Of a stretch of 11,345 nucleotides of DNA, positions 1 through 7,383 are shown one piece after another (the stretch's first letter is position 1; each line of letters begins with the position of its first letter). Below the pieces are notes generated by a model. It did not search any database, was not told the DNA's origin, and saw nothing but the letters and a program-made list of their open reading frames with translations. Origin of the DNA: Candidatus Aenigmatarchaeota archaeon (GTDB lineage: Archaea > Aenigmatarchaeota > Aenigmatarchaeia > CG10238-14); the NCBI GenBank assembly GCA_017610225.1, contig JAFCCM010000061.1, forward strand, positions 1-11,345, read 5' to 3'. Made by a program: the position numbers and the translations under genes.

Positions 1-1553
1 ACTTCTGTAGCCTCATCATCACCAGTGAAATTTTCTGCTGCATATGTAACAGTTATATTAAAGCTACTAGTATCATCTTTAGATCCTATTTTAAATGTTC
101 CATTATAAGGTCCAATAGTATTTTTTATTGTAACATAATTATTTCTAGTAAATCCATTTACAGTTAAGGTTGGTATTTTTACTGTACCGTCTCCATTATT
201 GACAGCTACTCCACTTAATGAAACAGTATCCCCATTTATTGTATCAGATGTATCTTTTAATTGAAAGTTTTTAAATGTATAATCTTCATCTATTTTTACT
301 GTTTCAGTATCATATAATGCATTAATTGTATCAGTATCCCCAGATACAGCCTCTCTGCCACTAATTAAAAAAGCCTTAGAATATCCACCGCTTTTTAATA
401 AAAATGATATATATAAAGCATATATTTCACCTGGCATAAAATGTCTTTTATTTACTATTGTTACTTCATCTTTATAGCTCCCTGTTATACTATCACTTTC
501 TAATCCAATAATATCACTATATATCCAATTTGTAGTTATTAAATTTGCATACTTTTGATATTGTATATCATCATATCCTCTAAGATTTCCAATTAATAAT
601 CTATTATTATTTATTATAAGTGTTTTAACTTTAGAATAATGAATATTAGGAACTAATATTTGAGATACATCAATTTCAAATGATGATAATGAAGTACCTG
701 AATATTGTATAACTATCTCACTTCCTGTTATTGTATATATAGATGATACTTCTGCTGATACAATCCCACCTATCTGTTTTAAGACTAATAATCTAAATTT
801 ACTATATTTAAGATCTAAATTTGATATATTTAGTATTATAGATTTTGATGTTATAGTTCCTGCTTCAGACCCATCTTTTTGTTTATAGGAATATCCTGTA
901 GTTCCACTAGCATCGTATCTTATATTTTCACTATCAACAACTGATATAGGAGAAGATATTCTACTAGAATTTGTATAATCATCATTAACTATTTGATATT
1001 GTATTGCAAAATAATATACTCCTGATTTAACATCTCCTCCTATAGCAGATACTCCATTTAATGTAAAAGTAGGTTGACCAAATTTAGGAAAAAGTTTTAT
1101 TATTTCTAATTCATTTTCTGATATATTACGAATACCAGAAGTTAATGTATAATCATTAACATTTAATAAATAAGGAACATTACTTGTATTAGATATACCA
1201 TCACACCATGCAATAATTAATTCACCTTTATAATTATATCTATATACACCCTCTATTGGATTTGATAATATATGCCCAAAATAATCAGATCTAATAATAG
1301 AAGTATATATAGCACTAGAGTATATTCCAATTTCTGTAGTAGTATCATCTGTAGAAAACACAACAAAACCTGTAGGTAAAGGTATAACTCCAAGTAAATT
1401 ATATGTAAGAGTTATACCTAAATCTTCAAATCCTTTTTCGTTTTCTATAGATTTAAAACCATTAGATAATAATATATTTCTAGCATCTCTCCAAGAGCCA
1501 GGAATAGCATTACTACAATCTTCATCTCTTCTTAAACCTTTTGTTAATTTCAT
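1..1553 (-). CDS. Tail stabilisation / muzzle protein, P22 gp10-like (crAss-like type), N-terminal part
   Basis: The reading frame opens at ATG 1551-1553 and stays open to the left edge, giving 517 codons with the C-terminus outside the window. The N-terminus carries the pattern SWRDARN (residues 20-26) followed by IENEKG (36-41). I recognise this from the large tail 'stabilisation' proteins of crAss-like phages, which are distant relatives of P22 gp10. A second hallmark is HFMPGEIYALYISF near residues 371-384 with ISGRE about 25 residues later. These proteins close the distal end of the short tail after the adaptor rings and hold DNA in the capsid. The gene is the last seen in the tail block, 65 bases downstream of a 51-residue membrane-protein gene. 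A GGGAG lies 14 bases before the ATG, probably too far to act as a normal ribosome site. Motifs are seen; the family name comes from memory; the muzzle role is inferred. Confidence 0.75.
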   Translation of the reverse strand, partial: MKLTKGLRRDEDCSNAIPGSWRDARNILLSNGFKSIENEKGFEDLGITLTYNLLGVIPLPTGFVVFSTDDTTTEIGIYSSAIYTSIIRSDYFGHILSNPIEGVYRYNYKGELIIAWCDGISNTSNVPYLLNVNDYTLTSGIRNISENELEIIKLFPKFGQPTFTLNGVSAIGGDVKSGVYYFAIQYQIVNDDYTNSSRISSPISVVDSENIRYDASGTTGYSYKQKDGSEAGTITSKSIILNISNLDLKYSKFRLLVLKQIGGIVSAEVSSIYTITGSEIVIQYSGTSLSSFEIDVSQILVPNIHYSKVKTLIINNNRLLIGNLRGYDDIQYQKYANLITTNWIYSDIIGLESDSITGSYKDEVTIVNKRHFMPGEIYALYISFLLKSGGYSKAFLISGREAVSGDTDTINALYDTETVKIDEDYTFKNFQLKDTSDTINGDTVSLSGVAVNNGDGTVKIPTLTVNGFTRNNYVTIKNTIGPYNGTFKIGSKDDTSSFNITVTYAAENFTGDDEATE

Positions 1554-1618
1554 AGTTTATTTATTAACTCCCAATAGAAAATAAAGGATATGTGTTTTTG
1601 TTATCTTTTTAAATCTTA

Positions 1619-1774
1619 TTATTCATCGCCTTCATTACGACCTTCTTCTTTAGAATCTTTATCTTTAGATCCTGAGCTTCCTGTTCCTGTATTACTAAAA
1701 CCTATTTTCTTTCTATATAGAATAAAAGCAATAGCTCCTATAACTACACATATTAATAATATTATTCCTAACAT
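1619..1774 (-). CDS. Small single-membrane-segment protein, 51 residues
   Basis: A short frame begins at ATG 1772-1774 and ends at TAA 1619-1621. Residues 2-20 are an uninterrupted hydrophobic stretch (MLGIILLICVVIGAIAFILY), followed by RKK at 21-23 and a polar, charged tail rich in Ser, Gly, Lys, Asp and Glu. The basic cluster after the membrane segment predicts N-out, C-in topology. It fills the space between the 195-residue accessory gene and the muzzle gene on the same strand, so it probably belongs to the same transcript. The composition is typical of a real small membrane protein rather than a random frame. A holin, spanin-like or membrane-anchoring role is possible, but I do not recognise the family. 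LLIC is a poor lipobox because residue -1 is Ile. A competing plus-strand frame here starts inside this gene region and is less protein-like. Confidence 0.7.
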   Translation of the reverse strand: MLGIILLICVVIGAIAFILYRKKIGFSNTGTGSSGSKDKDSKEEGRNEGDE

Positions 1775-1792
1775 AACTTTTGTTTTTAATTA

Positions 1793-1821
1793 TTATTTAT
1801 TTATTTATTTATTTATTTATT
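1793..1821. repeat. Tetranucleotide (TTTA)n microsatellite
   Basis: A perfect period-4 tract of about 7 units reads TTTA on the plus strand and TAAA on the transcribed strand. It begins within the TAA stop of the 195-residue gene and ends 18 bases before the ATG of the 51-residue membrane-protein gene. The tract brings stop codons into all frames of the transcript and sits in the untranslated leader of the small gene. Short tandem tetranucleotides are prone to slipped-strand length change, so it could vary the spacing between the two genes. That effect is inference. Confidence 0.9.
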
Positions 1822-2407
1822 AACAACTATCTGTTTCAACTTTTAAATAACCATTCCATATAGTTATATCTTTTTGAGTTATTGAAAAATATATAGTTCT
1901 TGGTCCATAACAAGATGAAAATTCTTGTTCTGTATCAGACCATGTTTTTAATATATTGATTGTTAATGTTGTTCCTCCAGTAGTGACTGTATCTCCTACT
2001 CCTCCTAAATCTGTAAGTTTATATGTTAATGTACCTGTTCCAGTATCTAACATAGGAGATATTATAAGTTTTAAATCTGTTGCATTTATATTTTCATCTT
2101 GACTTATAAGTGATGTTACTGTAATTGACCAATTTGGTGAAGCATCTGCTGTTTGTATAGGAGTACTTGGAGGACTAGTTGGACTATATGTTCCATAATC
2201 TGTTGTAACTGTTACAGAACTTATAGCTACAGTATATGCACCATAATTTTGAAAGTCTAGCATATTATCTTTACTCCCTTTATATCTTGAGTCAAAATAC
2301 CCATCTACTGCATCTGAAAAACAATCTACTAAATCACCTGTAGTTGGATTTACTGCATCTACTACATCTTGTAATGTGAAATCTGTTGTATTTGGTACTA
2401 CTCCCAT
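1820..2407 (-). CDS. Phage structural accessory protein, beta-rich, 195 residues
   Basis: The N-terminal 56 residues (TLQDVVDAVNPTTGDL near 11-26, then YKGSKDNMLDFQNYG near 42-56) resemble a short module repeatedly found in tail or fibre accessory proteins of Bacteroidota phages. There, a helical 'LxDVVxxV' part is followed by a phrase like 'D.LL.FRNYG'. The rest is Thr/Ser/Gly-rich with alternating hydrophobic residues and a proline-rich linker at about 75-83, consistent with a beta-sandwich. Three cysteines lie at 29, 166 and 195, the last being the C-terminal residue. The gene starts 3 bases after the stop of the S74 fibre gene, so the two are probably co-translated. A role as a fibre partner or tip is inferred from position; no catalytic motif is visible. 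Confidence 0.7.
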   Translation of the reverse strand: MGVVPNTTDFTLQDVVDAVNPTTGDLVDCFSDAVDGYFDSRYKGSKDNMLDFQNYGAYTVAISSVTVTTDYGTYSPTSPPSTPIQTADASPNWSITVTSLISQDENINATDLKLIISPMLDTGTGTLTYKLTDLGGVGDTVTTGGTTLTINILKTWSDTEQEFSSCYGPRTIYFSITQKDITIWNGYLKVETDSC

Positions 2408-2410
2408 ATC

Positions 2411-3841
2411 TTATATATTTTCTAATTTATTAAGTCTTTTTTCTAATGAATCAACTTTAATTAAAAGATATTCTATATAATCTACCGTTTTTGTTTTTGA
2501 ATCTTCTCTTTCATGTACTAATTCAGGATAATATTTTTCTAATTCTTGAGCAGAAACACCATATCTTTTTGTTTTAAACTCATCATCTATAAAATTAAAT
2601 TCCATTAATTTAACAACATCTATATTAGTTGAATCAATAGGAACTATATTTTCTTTTAGTGTAATATCAGAACTTAATAGAAAGTTAGTTGCAGTTAAAC
2701 TGCCACTTGTTTCATCATTTGCATTATTTAATAAATAATCACTATGTGCTTGACTATTATCAGTACTATGTGTATATGCGTCATCCCACTGTCCTTGTTT
2801 TGCAGTTGTTGGAATAGAATATCCTGCTGTATAAGATAAAGTTATTGTACCATCATCTGTAATTGGAGCACTTGCTTCTAATCCTGTTGGTGTATTAATT
2901 CCAATACTTCCAATTGTTCCATCACCCTTAGTGCCTATTGTAGTATCCATGGCACTGAGTTTATCATATAATGCATTTCTACTAGCTCCATTAGTAGTAT
3001 CACCATTCCATCCAGTTGGATAAGCTACATCACTTATAGAAGCTCCTCCACCTCCTGCTGGTTCACTCCAATTCCCATCTCCATTTAAATAATATGTAGC
3101 ACCTACACTAGAATCTGGTACTAATCCTCTAGTTGTTCCATTATATACTGAAATTGTAGCATTGTCTCCTCCACTATTTGTAATTACTCCAGTAGCTGCT
3201 GTATATCCAAGATCACTAACTGTTCCACCTGCTGCACCAGGAGCTACTGCCCATGTTCCATCAGCTCTTAAAAAATAAGTATTTCCTAGTCCATTTGAAC
3301 CAATAACAAGTCCCCTATTTGTACTACCTGTTGCAAACAAACTAATTGTTGCATCTGTTCCCCCACTATTAGTTATTACACCAGTAGAAGCAGTATATCC
3401 TAAATTACTAGTTGTACCTGAACCTCCTGCTGGAGTTTGCCATGTTCCATTATAATATAGATATTCACCAGAGGATCCTCCAGACGGAACATGTTTTGCT
3501 ATACCAGTACCAGCATTATGATCAAATGCCCAATTTGACGATATAGGTATTGTTGTAGCACTATTTATAGGACTATCGTGTATATCTATCCACGCAGGAT
3601 CATCTGCTCCCATTTGAAATATCTGACCTTGTGTTCCTTTAGCTAATCTTTCATTGGTAGAAGCTCCTCTAAATATAACATCTCCTCTAGTTGTAGTAGG
3701 AATTATATGTTTTCTTGCTTCTTCAATGCTAGTCATTATAGGAGTACTTCCTGTATCACTACCTAATGCAAAATAATATGTTGCTGCCCCAGTATCTAAA
3801 CTAGTTTTAAGTATTTTAGTTGCATCTTTTATCTTTGTCAT
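2411..3841 (-). CDS. Tail fibre with C-terminal S74 intramolecular chaperone
   Basis: This 476-residue protein is a modular fibre. Residues 50-85 (RGDVIFRGAS, RLAKGTQGQIFQMG, DPAW) match a module common in phage fibres. Residues 113-267 hold about two and a half copies of a repeat with the phrases LGYTA.TGVITNSGG, ATIS, RGLV and YYLNGDGNW. From about residue 390 the protein is a peptidase S74 domain: SSDITLKENI carries the Ser391-Asp392 pair and Lys396 expected for self-cleavage, followed by MEFNF, YGVSAQELE and YPELV. A terminal coiled coil lies at about 455-476 (LLIKVDSLEKRLNKLE). S74 domains drive trimerisation of fibres and then cut themselves off, so the mature fibre should lack the last 86 residues. 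The protein probably binds a host surface receptor. The gene starts 6 bases after the metallophosphoesterase stop. Confidence 0.93.
   Translation of the reverse strand: MTKIKDATKILKTSLDTGAATYYFALGSDTGSTPIMTSIEEARKHIIPTTTRGDVIFRGASTNERLAKGTQGQIFQMGADDPAWIDIHDSPINSATTIPISSNWAFDHNAGTGIAKHVPSGGSSGEYLYYNGTWQTPAGGSGTTSNLGYTASTGVITNSGGTDATISLFATGSTNRGLVIGSNGLGNTYFLRADGTWAVAPGAAGGTVSDLGYTAATGVITNSGGDNATISVYNGTTRGLVPDSSVGATYYLNGDGNWSEPAGGGGASISDVAYPTGWNGDTTNGASRNALYDKLSAMDTTIGTKGDGTIGSIGINTPTGLEASAPITDDGTITLSYTAGYSIPTTAKQGQWDDAYTHSTDNSQAHSDYLLNNANDETSGSLTATNFLLSSDITLKENIVPIDSTNIDVVKLMEFNFIDDEFKTKRYGVSAQELEKYYPELVHEREDSKTKTVDYIEYLLIKVDSLEKRLNKLENI
3041..3505 (-). repeat. Tandem coding repeats in the S74 fibre shaft
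   Basis: Two adjacent units of about 64 and 59 residues (3218-3409 and 3041-3217) share LGYTA-TGVITNSGG, ATIS, RGLV, a TY-(F/Y)L-(R/N)-(A/G)DG-W phrase and a Pro-Gly-rich linker. A partial unit at 3410-3505 (VPSGGSSGEYLYYNGTW, then PAGGSG) keeps only the second half. The DNA of the copies has diverged, so this is an old protein-level duplication rather than a fresh DNA repeat. Such repeats usually set shaft length. Confidence 0.85.
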
Positions 3842-3847
3842 ATCTAT

Positions 3848-4858
3848 TTAATCTAAAAATATTTTATAATTTGTTGTAAAACCTCTTTTTTTATCAAGAA
3901 GTTGCATATGTTGCGTTGGTGGTTGATATTTAAAACCTAGTCCTAAAGCAAAAGCATTAAATCCTATTACACTAGAATTAATTATTCCTCCATCTGTAAC
4001 TGCATGAGTATGCCAATGTCCAATACATCTTAAATCTGCTTTAATATTTGCATTTTGTTTAAATATCCAAGTTTTAAATGGTATTTCTAATCCACCTATA
4101 CCGCCTCTATAATTAAAATGATCTCCATGAGAAAACGAAATAACTTTATCAAATACTGTAATATAAGTAAATTCATTTTCTTCAAATATAAATTCTACAT
4201 TATTATAAGAAGTGTTTGCTATATCTTTAATTATATTATGATACATTATATATTCCAAACTATTCTTATATCCAGTAGCAAATTTCTTTTTTCTACTTAA
4301 TCTAGAATGATTACCTACTTTACATACAACTATTATTTTTTTAAAATCTCCATTTTCAGATAAATATTTTATACCATTAGATAATAGTCTTTGTGCTAAT
4401 AGTATTGCTTCTACTGGAGATAAATAATTATTTTCCATTAGTTCTTCATGAATATATCCACTAATCATATCACCTAGTAATCCTAATACTATTGTATCTA
4501 TATTTGAATTGTTTCTCTCTATATTTATTAACTCTAATGTATTTGTAAAAAAATTATTAATTCTAATTTCTGCAATATCAGGATTATATTCATTAAATCC
4601 ATTTACTGATTCTTTATCTACTCTTTCTTCTATATGTCCATCACTTAATAAAGCAATAGGTATAACTTCATTTTTCTTTCTTTTATCTTTTTTAATGTTA
4701 ACTTTTTTATTAAGCTTTAATTCTTTTCCTGTAACATCAGTAATAAGTAATTGTTTTCTTAATAATTGTATTTCTTTTGCTAAAGCTCTATTTATAGATT
4801 TTATTTCTAAGAGTTCAGTTTTTACTTTTAATCTACTTATAAATTCTTCTTTTTTCAT
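3848..4858 (-). CDS. Calcineurin-like metallophosphoesterase, 336 residues
   Basis: All the metal-binding motifs of the calcineurin-like phosphoesterase fold appear in order: SDGH (72-75), LLGDM (127-131), VGNHSR (181-186), SHGDH (243-247) and GHWHTH (280-285). The family uses two metal ions to cleave phosphodiester or phosphomonoester bonds, and phage members often resemble DNA repair nucleases of the SbcD/Mre11 type. Here GNHSR replaces the usual GNHD/E. The first 45 residues form a predicted helical, coiled-coil-like region, followed by a Lys-rich stretch (50-63) that could bind nucleic acid. The gene lies inside the tail block, 5 bases after the adaptor-like gene and 6 before the S74 fibre gene. 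That suggests expression with virion proteins. The substrate is not identifiable from sequence; virion attachment is speculation. Confidence 0.88.
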   Translation of the reverse strand: MKKEEFISRLKVKTELLEIKSINRALAKEIQLLRKQLLITDVTGKELKLNKKVNIKKDKRKKNEVIPIALLSDGHIEERVDKESVNGFNEYNPDIAEIRINNFFTNTLELINIERNNSNIDTIVLGLLGDMISGYIHEELMENNYLSPVEAILLAQRLLSNGIKYLSENGDFKKIIVVCKVGNHSRLSRKKKFATGYKNSLEYIMYHNIIKDIANTSYNNVEFIFEENEFTYITVFDKVISFSHGDHFNYRGGIGGLEIPFKTWIFKQNANIKADLRCIGHWHTHAVTDGGIINSSVIGFNAFALGLGFKYQPPTQHMQLLDKKRGFTTNYKIFLD

Positions 4859-4863
4859 AAATT

Positions 4864-5559
4864 TTAATCTTGAGTATATAAGATGTTTTTATAATATTTA
4901 TTCTGATCTATTAAAAAAGTTCTCATTAACTTACTAATTTGATTAAGTTCATCTTCATCAAAAGCTTGTACTTTACTTCTTGCTATTCTTCTATGTTTTT
5001 CCCATAACCTAGCAGGATTGTTATATTCTCCTGCACCATTTAAACTATATCCTTCTACTTTATGTCCTCTTTGTATTAATCTAAATAATATATAATAATC
5101 TATTGCTTCTAATAAATATTCATTATTTTGAATTGCTGGAAAATATAATCCAGTTGTACTATCTAATTCAACGGGTAAACTTCTATAATAAAGAACTATT
5201 GTTTCATCATCAAATGTTGTATAAATATATCCATTATTATCTAACTGATATGAATAAGTTGTAGATGTCTGATTATCTAAATCTGTATCATTTATTGTAT
5301 TAATCTTATCAATTCTAGGTAATCTCACTCCATTAAATGAAACTCCTTCTATTAAATCTATTCCTGTTGGAAGTGCTGCTTTATAATCAGAGATAGTAAG
5401 TTCTTCTCTTGTTTGCTCAAGTTGTGTATATGCTCCAATTGTACTTACTGCACTATTAATCCAATTAGGTGCTCTACTAATCCAATCAGAATAAGTAATA
5501 TGAAACCTATCAAAAACTCTAGCAATACAAACTTTGCTGCTTATTTTTTTGTATATCAT
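4864..5559 (-). CDS. Tail adaptor / ring-like structural protein, 231 residues
   Basis: The sequence shows RFHITYSDWISRAPNWI at about 18-34, a short helical run GAYTQLEQTREELT (42-55), KAALPTGIDLIEGVSF (60-75), a beta-rich middle, YYRSLPVE (124-131) and NNEYLLEAIDYYILFRLI (145-162). I associate this arrangement with small neck proteins of crAss-like and related Bacteroidota podoviruses, the tail-stub or ring proteins that sit between portal and muzzle. The second helical part with an Arg/Lys-rich segment (184-196) fits the adaptor style. The start overlaps the TGA of the upstream basic-protein gene as ATGA, so translation is probably coupled. No enzyme motif is seen. The exact ring position cannot be told without structure comparison. 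Confidence 0.65.
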   Translation of the reverse strand: MIYKKISSKVCIARVFDRFHITYSDWISRAPNWINSAVSTIGAYTQLEQTREELTISDYKAALPTGIDLIEGVSFNGVRLPRIDKINTINDTDLDNQTSTTYSYQLDNNGYIYTTFDDETIVLYYRSLPVELDSTTGLYFPAIQNNEYLLEAIDYYILFRLIQRGHKVEGYSLNGAGEYNNPARLWEKHRRIARSKVQAFDEDELNQISKLMRTFLIDQNKYYKNILYTQD

Positions 5560-6455
5560 TGTTCAAACTTTAAATAATAATTTTTATTGTATCGTAGAAG
5601 CATATATAATTTATCAACTAGCCCTATATCTTTATTAATAATAATATCTCTTTCAGATTTAAAAGTTTTAAATAAAGTAGTTCTTAATCTATCTTTAGTA
5701 TTTATAAACTTAGTAGGAACAAACCAAAATAATGATCTATTTTTTACTTTAGCAAATACTTTCTTCCATATAAAATAACTAACTCTAGTATCTGTATAAT
5801 AAACTATCCACTTTGGTTTATCTTTATTTTCTATTGGGCTATATGTATATTTCTTGCTTAGTTTTATAAAAGTTCTGTATGAAATATCTTTACTCGCATA
5901 TCTATTATATAAATCTATATCAACTTCTTTTATTATATTAAGTAATATCTTTTTAGATTCATTATAATCAACTTTTAATCTTCCATATTTTCCAGTTGTA
6001 AAGTTTCGTTTTACATTTTTTATATATAAACTAGATAATCCATTTCCCATATTAAAACTATATCCAGTTAATAAATGTTCAGATATTCTACTATTAAAAG
6101 ATCGTATTATTTCATAGTATATTCTAGATTTAACTTTTTTTAACTTTAGTTGTTTATTTCCAACTTTAATTATTTCTTTTTTTCTTTTAACAGATAAAAC
6201 AAAACTATCTATATAATTACTTACTATATTAGGTTTTTGTAACTTAGCTATAACATGAAGTAATGAGTGATCTTTTGTTTTTTCATATTTCTTAAGTGTT
6301 CTTAATAACTTATCATAATTTGGAATATTGTCTTTATTTTCATCAATACATTTATATATATAAAGTAATTTAGAATTAACTAATGTTAATTCTTCTCTTA
6401 GTTTCTTAACTCTAATAGAAACTCCACTTATAAAGAAATCATAGTTATTATTCAT
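5556..6455 (-). CDS. Conserved basic phage protein of unknown function, 299 residues
   Basis: The protein is unusually rich in Lys and Arg, unlike its acidic, Thr/Ser-rich neighbours. The middle part reads IYYEIIRSFNSRISEHLLTG, YSFNMGNGLSSLYI and GRLKVDYNESKKILL (about 112-171). The final third has SYFIWKKVFAKVKN and FWFVPTKF (226-250). This pattern (helix, 'GY.f.l..glG.l.i.k', 'vDw..Tkk', then a C-terminal 'f.W.k...kN...y.f.p') resembles an uncharacterised protein family I have seen in many Bacteroidota phages, but I cannot name it. The start overlaps the upstream ring-like gene by 8 bases and its TGA stop overlaps the next ATG. Its charge suggests contact with DNA or RNA, or a scaffold or cargo role; this is inference. 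It is the only gene here seen to end in TGA. Confidence 0.6.
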   Translation of the reverse strand: MNNNYDFFISGVSIRVKKLREELTLVNSKLLYIYKCIDENKDNIPNYDKLLRTLKKYEKTKDHSLLHVIAKLQKPNIVSNYIDSFVLSVKRKKEIIKVGNKQLKLKKVKSRIYYEIIRSFNSRISEHLLTGYSFNMGNGLSSLYIKNVKRNFTTGKYGRLKVDYNESKKILLNIIKEVDIDLYNRYASKDISYRTFIKLSKKYTYSPIENKDKPKWIVYYTDTRVSYFIWKKVFAKVKNRSLFWFVPTKFINTKDRLRTTLFKTFKSERDIIINKDIGLVDKLYMLLRYNKNYYLKFEQ

Positions 6456-7113
6456 TATCTACATGTGTTGGTCTAACTTTATCATCACTATCTGTAATTC
6501 TTAATTCTCCAGATAAAATTCTAGCTTTTATATCTTGAACTAAATCATCTGGCATAGGAAATTCCATATCATCATGATAAGAAATTTCGGCATTTATGTT
6601 ATCTTGAGATTCTATACTAATCATAGAAGTAGGATCTTCTAAAGGAGCCTCAATAGATATATAATCAATAGTATTTAGAACTGCTGAACTAGCATATAAA
6701 TAAATATATCCGTTTCTATAAGTATATCTTATCATATCTGCATTATATGGAAGTTCTCCAACATATGGTAATTCAGATAGTTCTGTATATATAAAAGATA
6801 TAGTTCCAATATCATTTCCTACAAAATTAAAAGGAATATCAGTATTATATCTAATTGGGGTATAGATTTTGTTATATGTTCTTTTAGTATCTCCTCCAGT
6901 TGCAGTACTGCTATCACTCTTAGTTCTAGTTTGAACAGCAACTGTATATCTTTGTTTAAATAACGTTGCATCACTATATTTATTTAAAGCCTGTCTAATT
7001 AAAGTTGATCTCTCATGTTTAATTACAACTTTTACTCTCTCTTTAAATAAAGTATCAAATGGTCTATCTAAAGCATCTGCTATTTCTGTTACTATTTGAT
7101 TTAAAGTTGCCAT
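6448..7113 (-). CDS. Tail adaptor / ring-like structural protein, 221 residues
   Basis: The N-terminus MATLNQIVTEIADALDRP, then TLFKERVKVVIKHERSTLIRQ (about 21-41) and LFKQRYTVAVQ (51-61), matches a pattern I recall for neck or ring proteins of crAss-like phages: a helical bundle followed by a beta-rich body. The middle includes NTDIPFNFVGNDIGTISFIY (90-109), ELPYNADMIRYTYRNGYIYL (120-139) and a helical segment near the C-terminus, LVQDIKARILSGELRI (191-206). A role in the connector between portal and tail is inferred from this similarity and from the gene's place just before another adaptor-like gene. It shares one base with the upstream small membrane-protein gene (TAATG) and overlaps the next gene by 8 bases, so three consecutive genes are likely translated in a coupled way. 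Confidence 0.65.
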   Translation of the reverse strand: MATLNQIVTEIADALDRPFDTLFKERVKVVIKHERSTLIRQALNKYSDATLFKQRYTVAVQTRTKSDSSTATGGDTKRTYNKIYTPIRYNTDIPFNFVGNDIGTISFIYTELSELPYVGELPYNADMIRYTYRNGYIYLYASSAVLNTIDYISIEAPLEDPTSMISIESQDNINAEISYHDDMEFPMPDDLVQDIKARILSGELRITDSDDKVRPTHVDNE

Positions 7114-7349
7114 TATTTCTTATTTAATTTCTTACCTGTTATTAATCTATAAATACACATAACTAGTTCTCTTCCAAGTACTGCAAATACTGCACCTATA
7201 AATCCATAGTAGGCTACTTCTATTGTTTTATCTAATTGTATTGCAGAAGCATTAATATTATTTATTTCTGTTACAGACCCTTGAAGCCATTTTATTGTAC
7301 CTATTATAAATCCAAATATTCCGTATATTGCTCGTTGTACTGATTCCAT
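7113..7349 (-). CDS. Small protein with two predicted membrane segments, 78 residues (holin-like)
   Basis: Two hydrophobic stretches are visible, about residues 6-22 (IYGIFGFIIGTIKWL) and about 45-70 (VAYYGFIGAVFAVLG, then LVMCIYRLI), joined by a polar loop. The protein ends in a Lys-rich tail (TGKKLNKK). Small size, two membrane segments and a basic C-terminus are typical of phage holins, which permeabilise the inner membrane before lysis. However, no endolysin gene is visible nearby and the first segment is short, so a membrane-anchored tail or injection protein is equally possible. The stop TAA overlaps the ATG of the adjacent ring-like gene (TAATG), pointing to coupled translation. The leader before its ATG is all A/T with no Shine-Dalgarno site. 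Confidence 0.6.
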   Translation of the reverse strand: MESVQRAIYGIFGFIIGTIKWLQGSVTEINNINASAIQLDKTIEVAYYGFIGAVFAVLGRELVMCIYRLITGKKLNKK

Positions 7350-7383
7350 ATTTATATATTATTATTTTAAATTTTTAATTTCA

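Noticed and set aside
1554..1618. Possible Shine-Dalgarno GGGAG before the muzzle gene
   Set aside because: The spacing of about 14 bases to the ATG is too long for a normal site; it is only noted as a weak possibility.
1619..1774. Lipoprotein signal (LLIC) in the 51-residue protein, suggesting an o-spanin
   Set aside because: Ile precedes the Cys where a small residue is expected, and the hydrophobic run continues past the Cys, so a plain membrane segment fits better.
1590..1823. Plus-strand frame of 77 residues
   Set aside because: It overlaps the better membrane-protein frame on the minus strand, and its end is a translation of the TTTA repeat tract. It runs against all neighbouring genes.
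4118..4300. Plus-strand frame of 60 residues
   Set aside because: It lies wholly antisense to the metallophosphoesterase catalytic region, and its Ile/Phe/Tyr-rich composition suggests chance.
4509..4937. Plus-strand frame of 142 residues opposite the metallophosphoesterase
   Set aside because: It is a shadow of a gene with clear motifs; its Phe/Leu/Ser-rich composition is what AT-rich antisense DNA gives.
5587..5778. Plus-strand frame of 63 residues
   Set aside because: It lies antisense to the basic 299-residue gene and shows no protein-like features.
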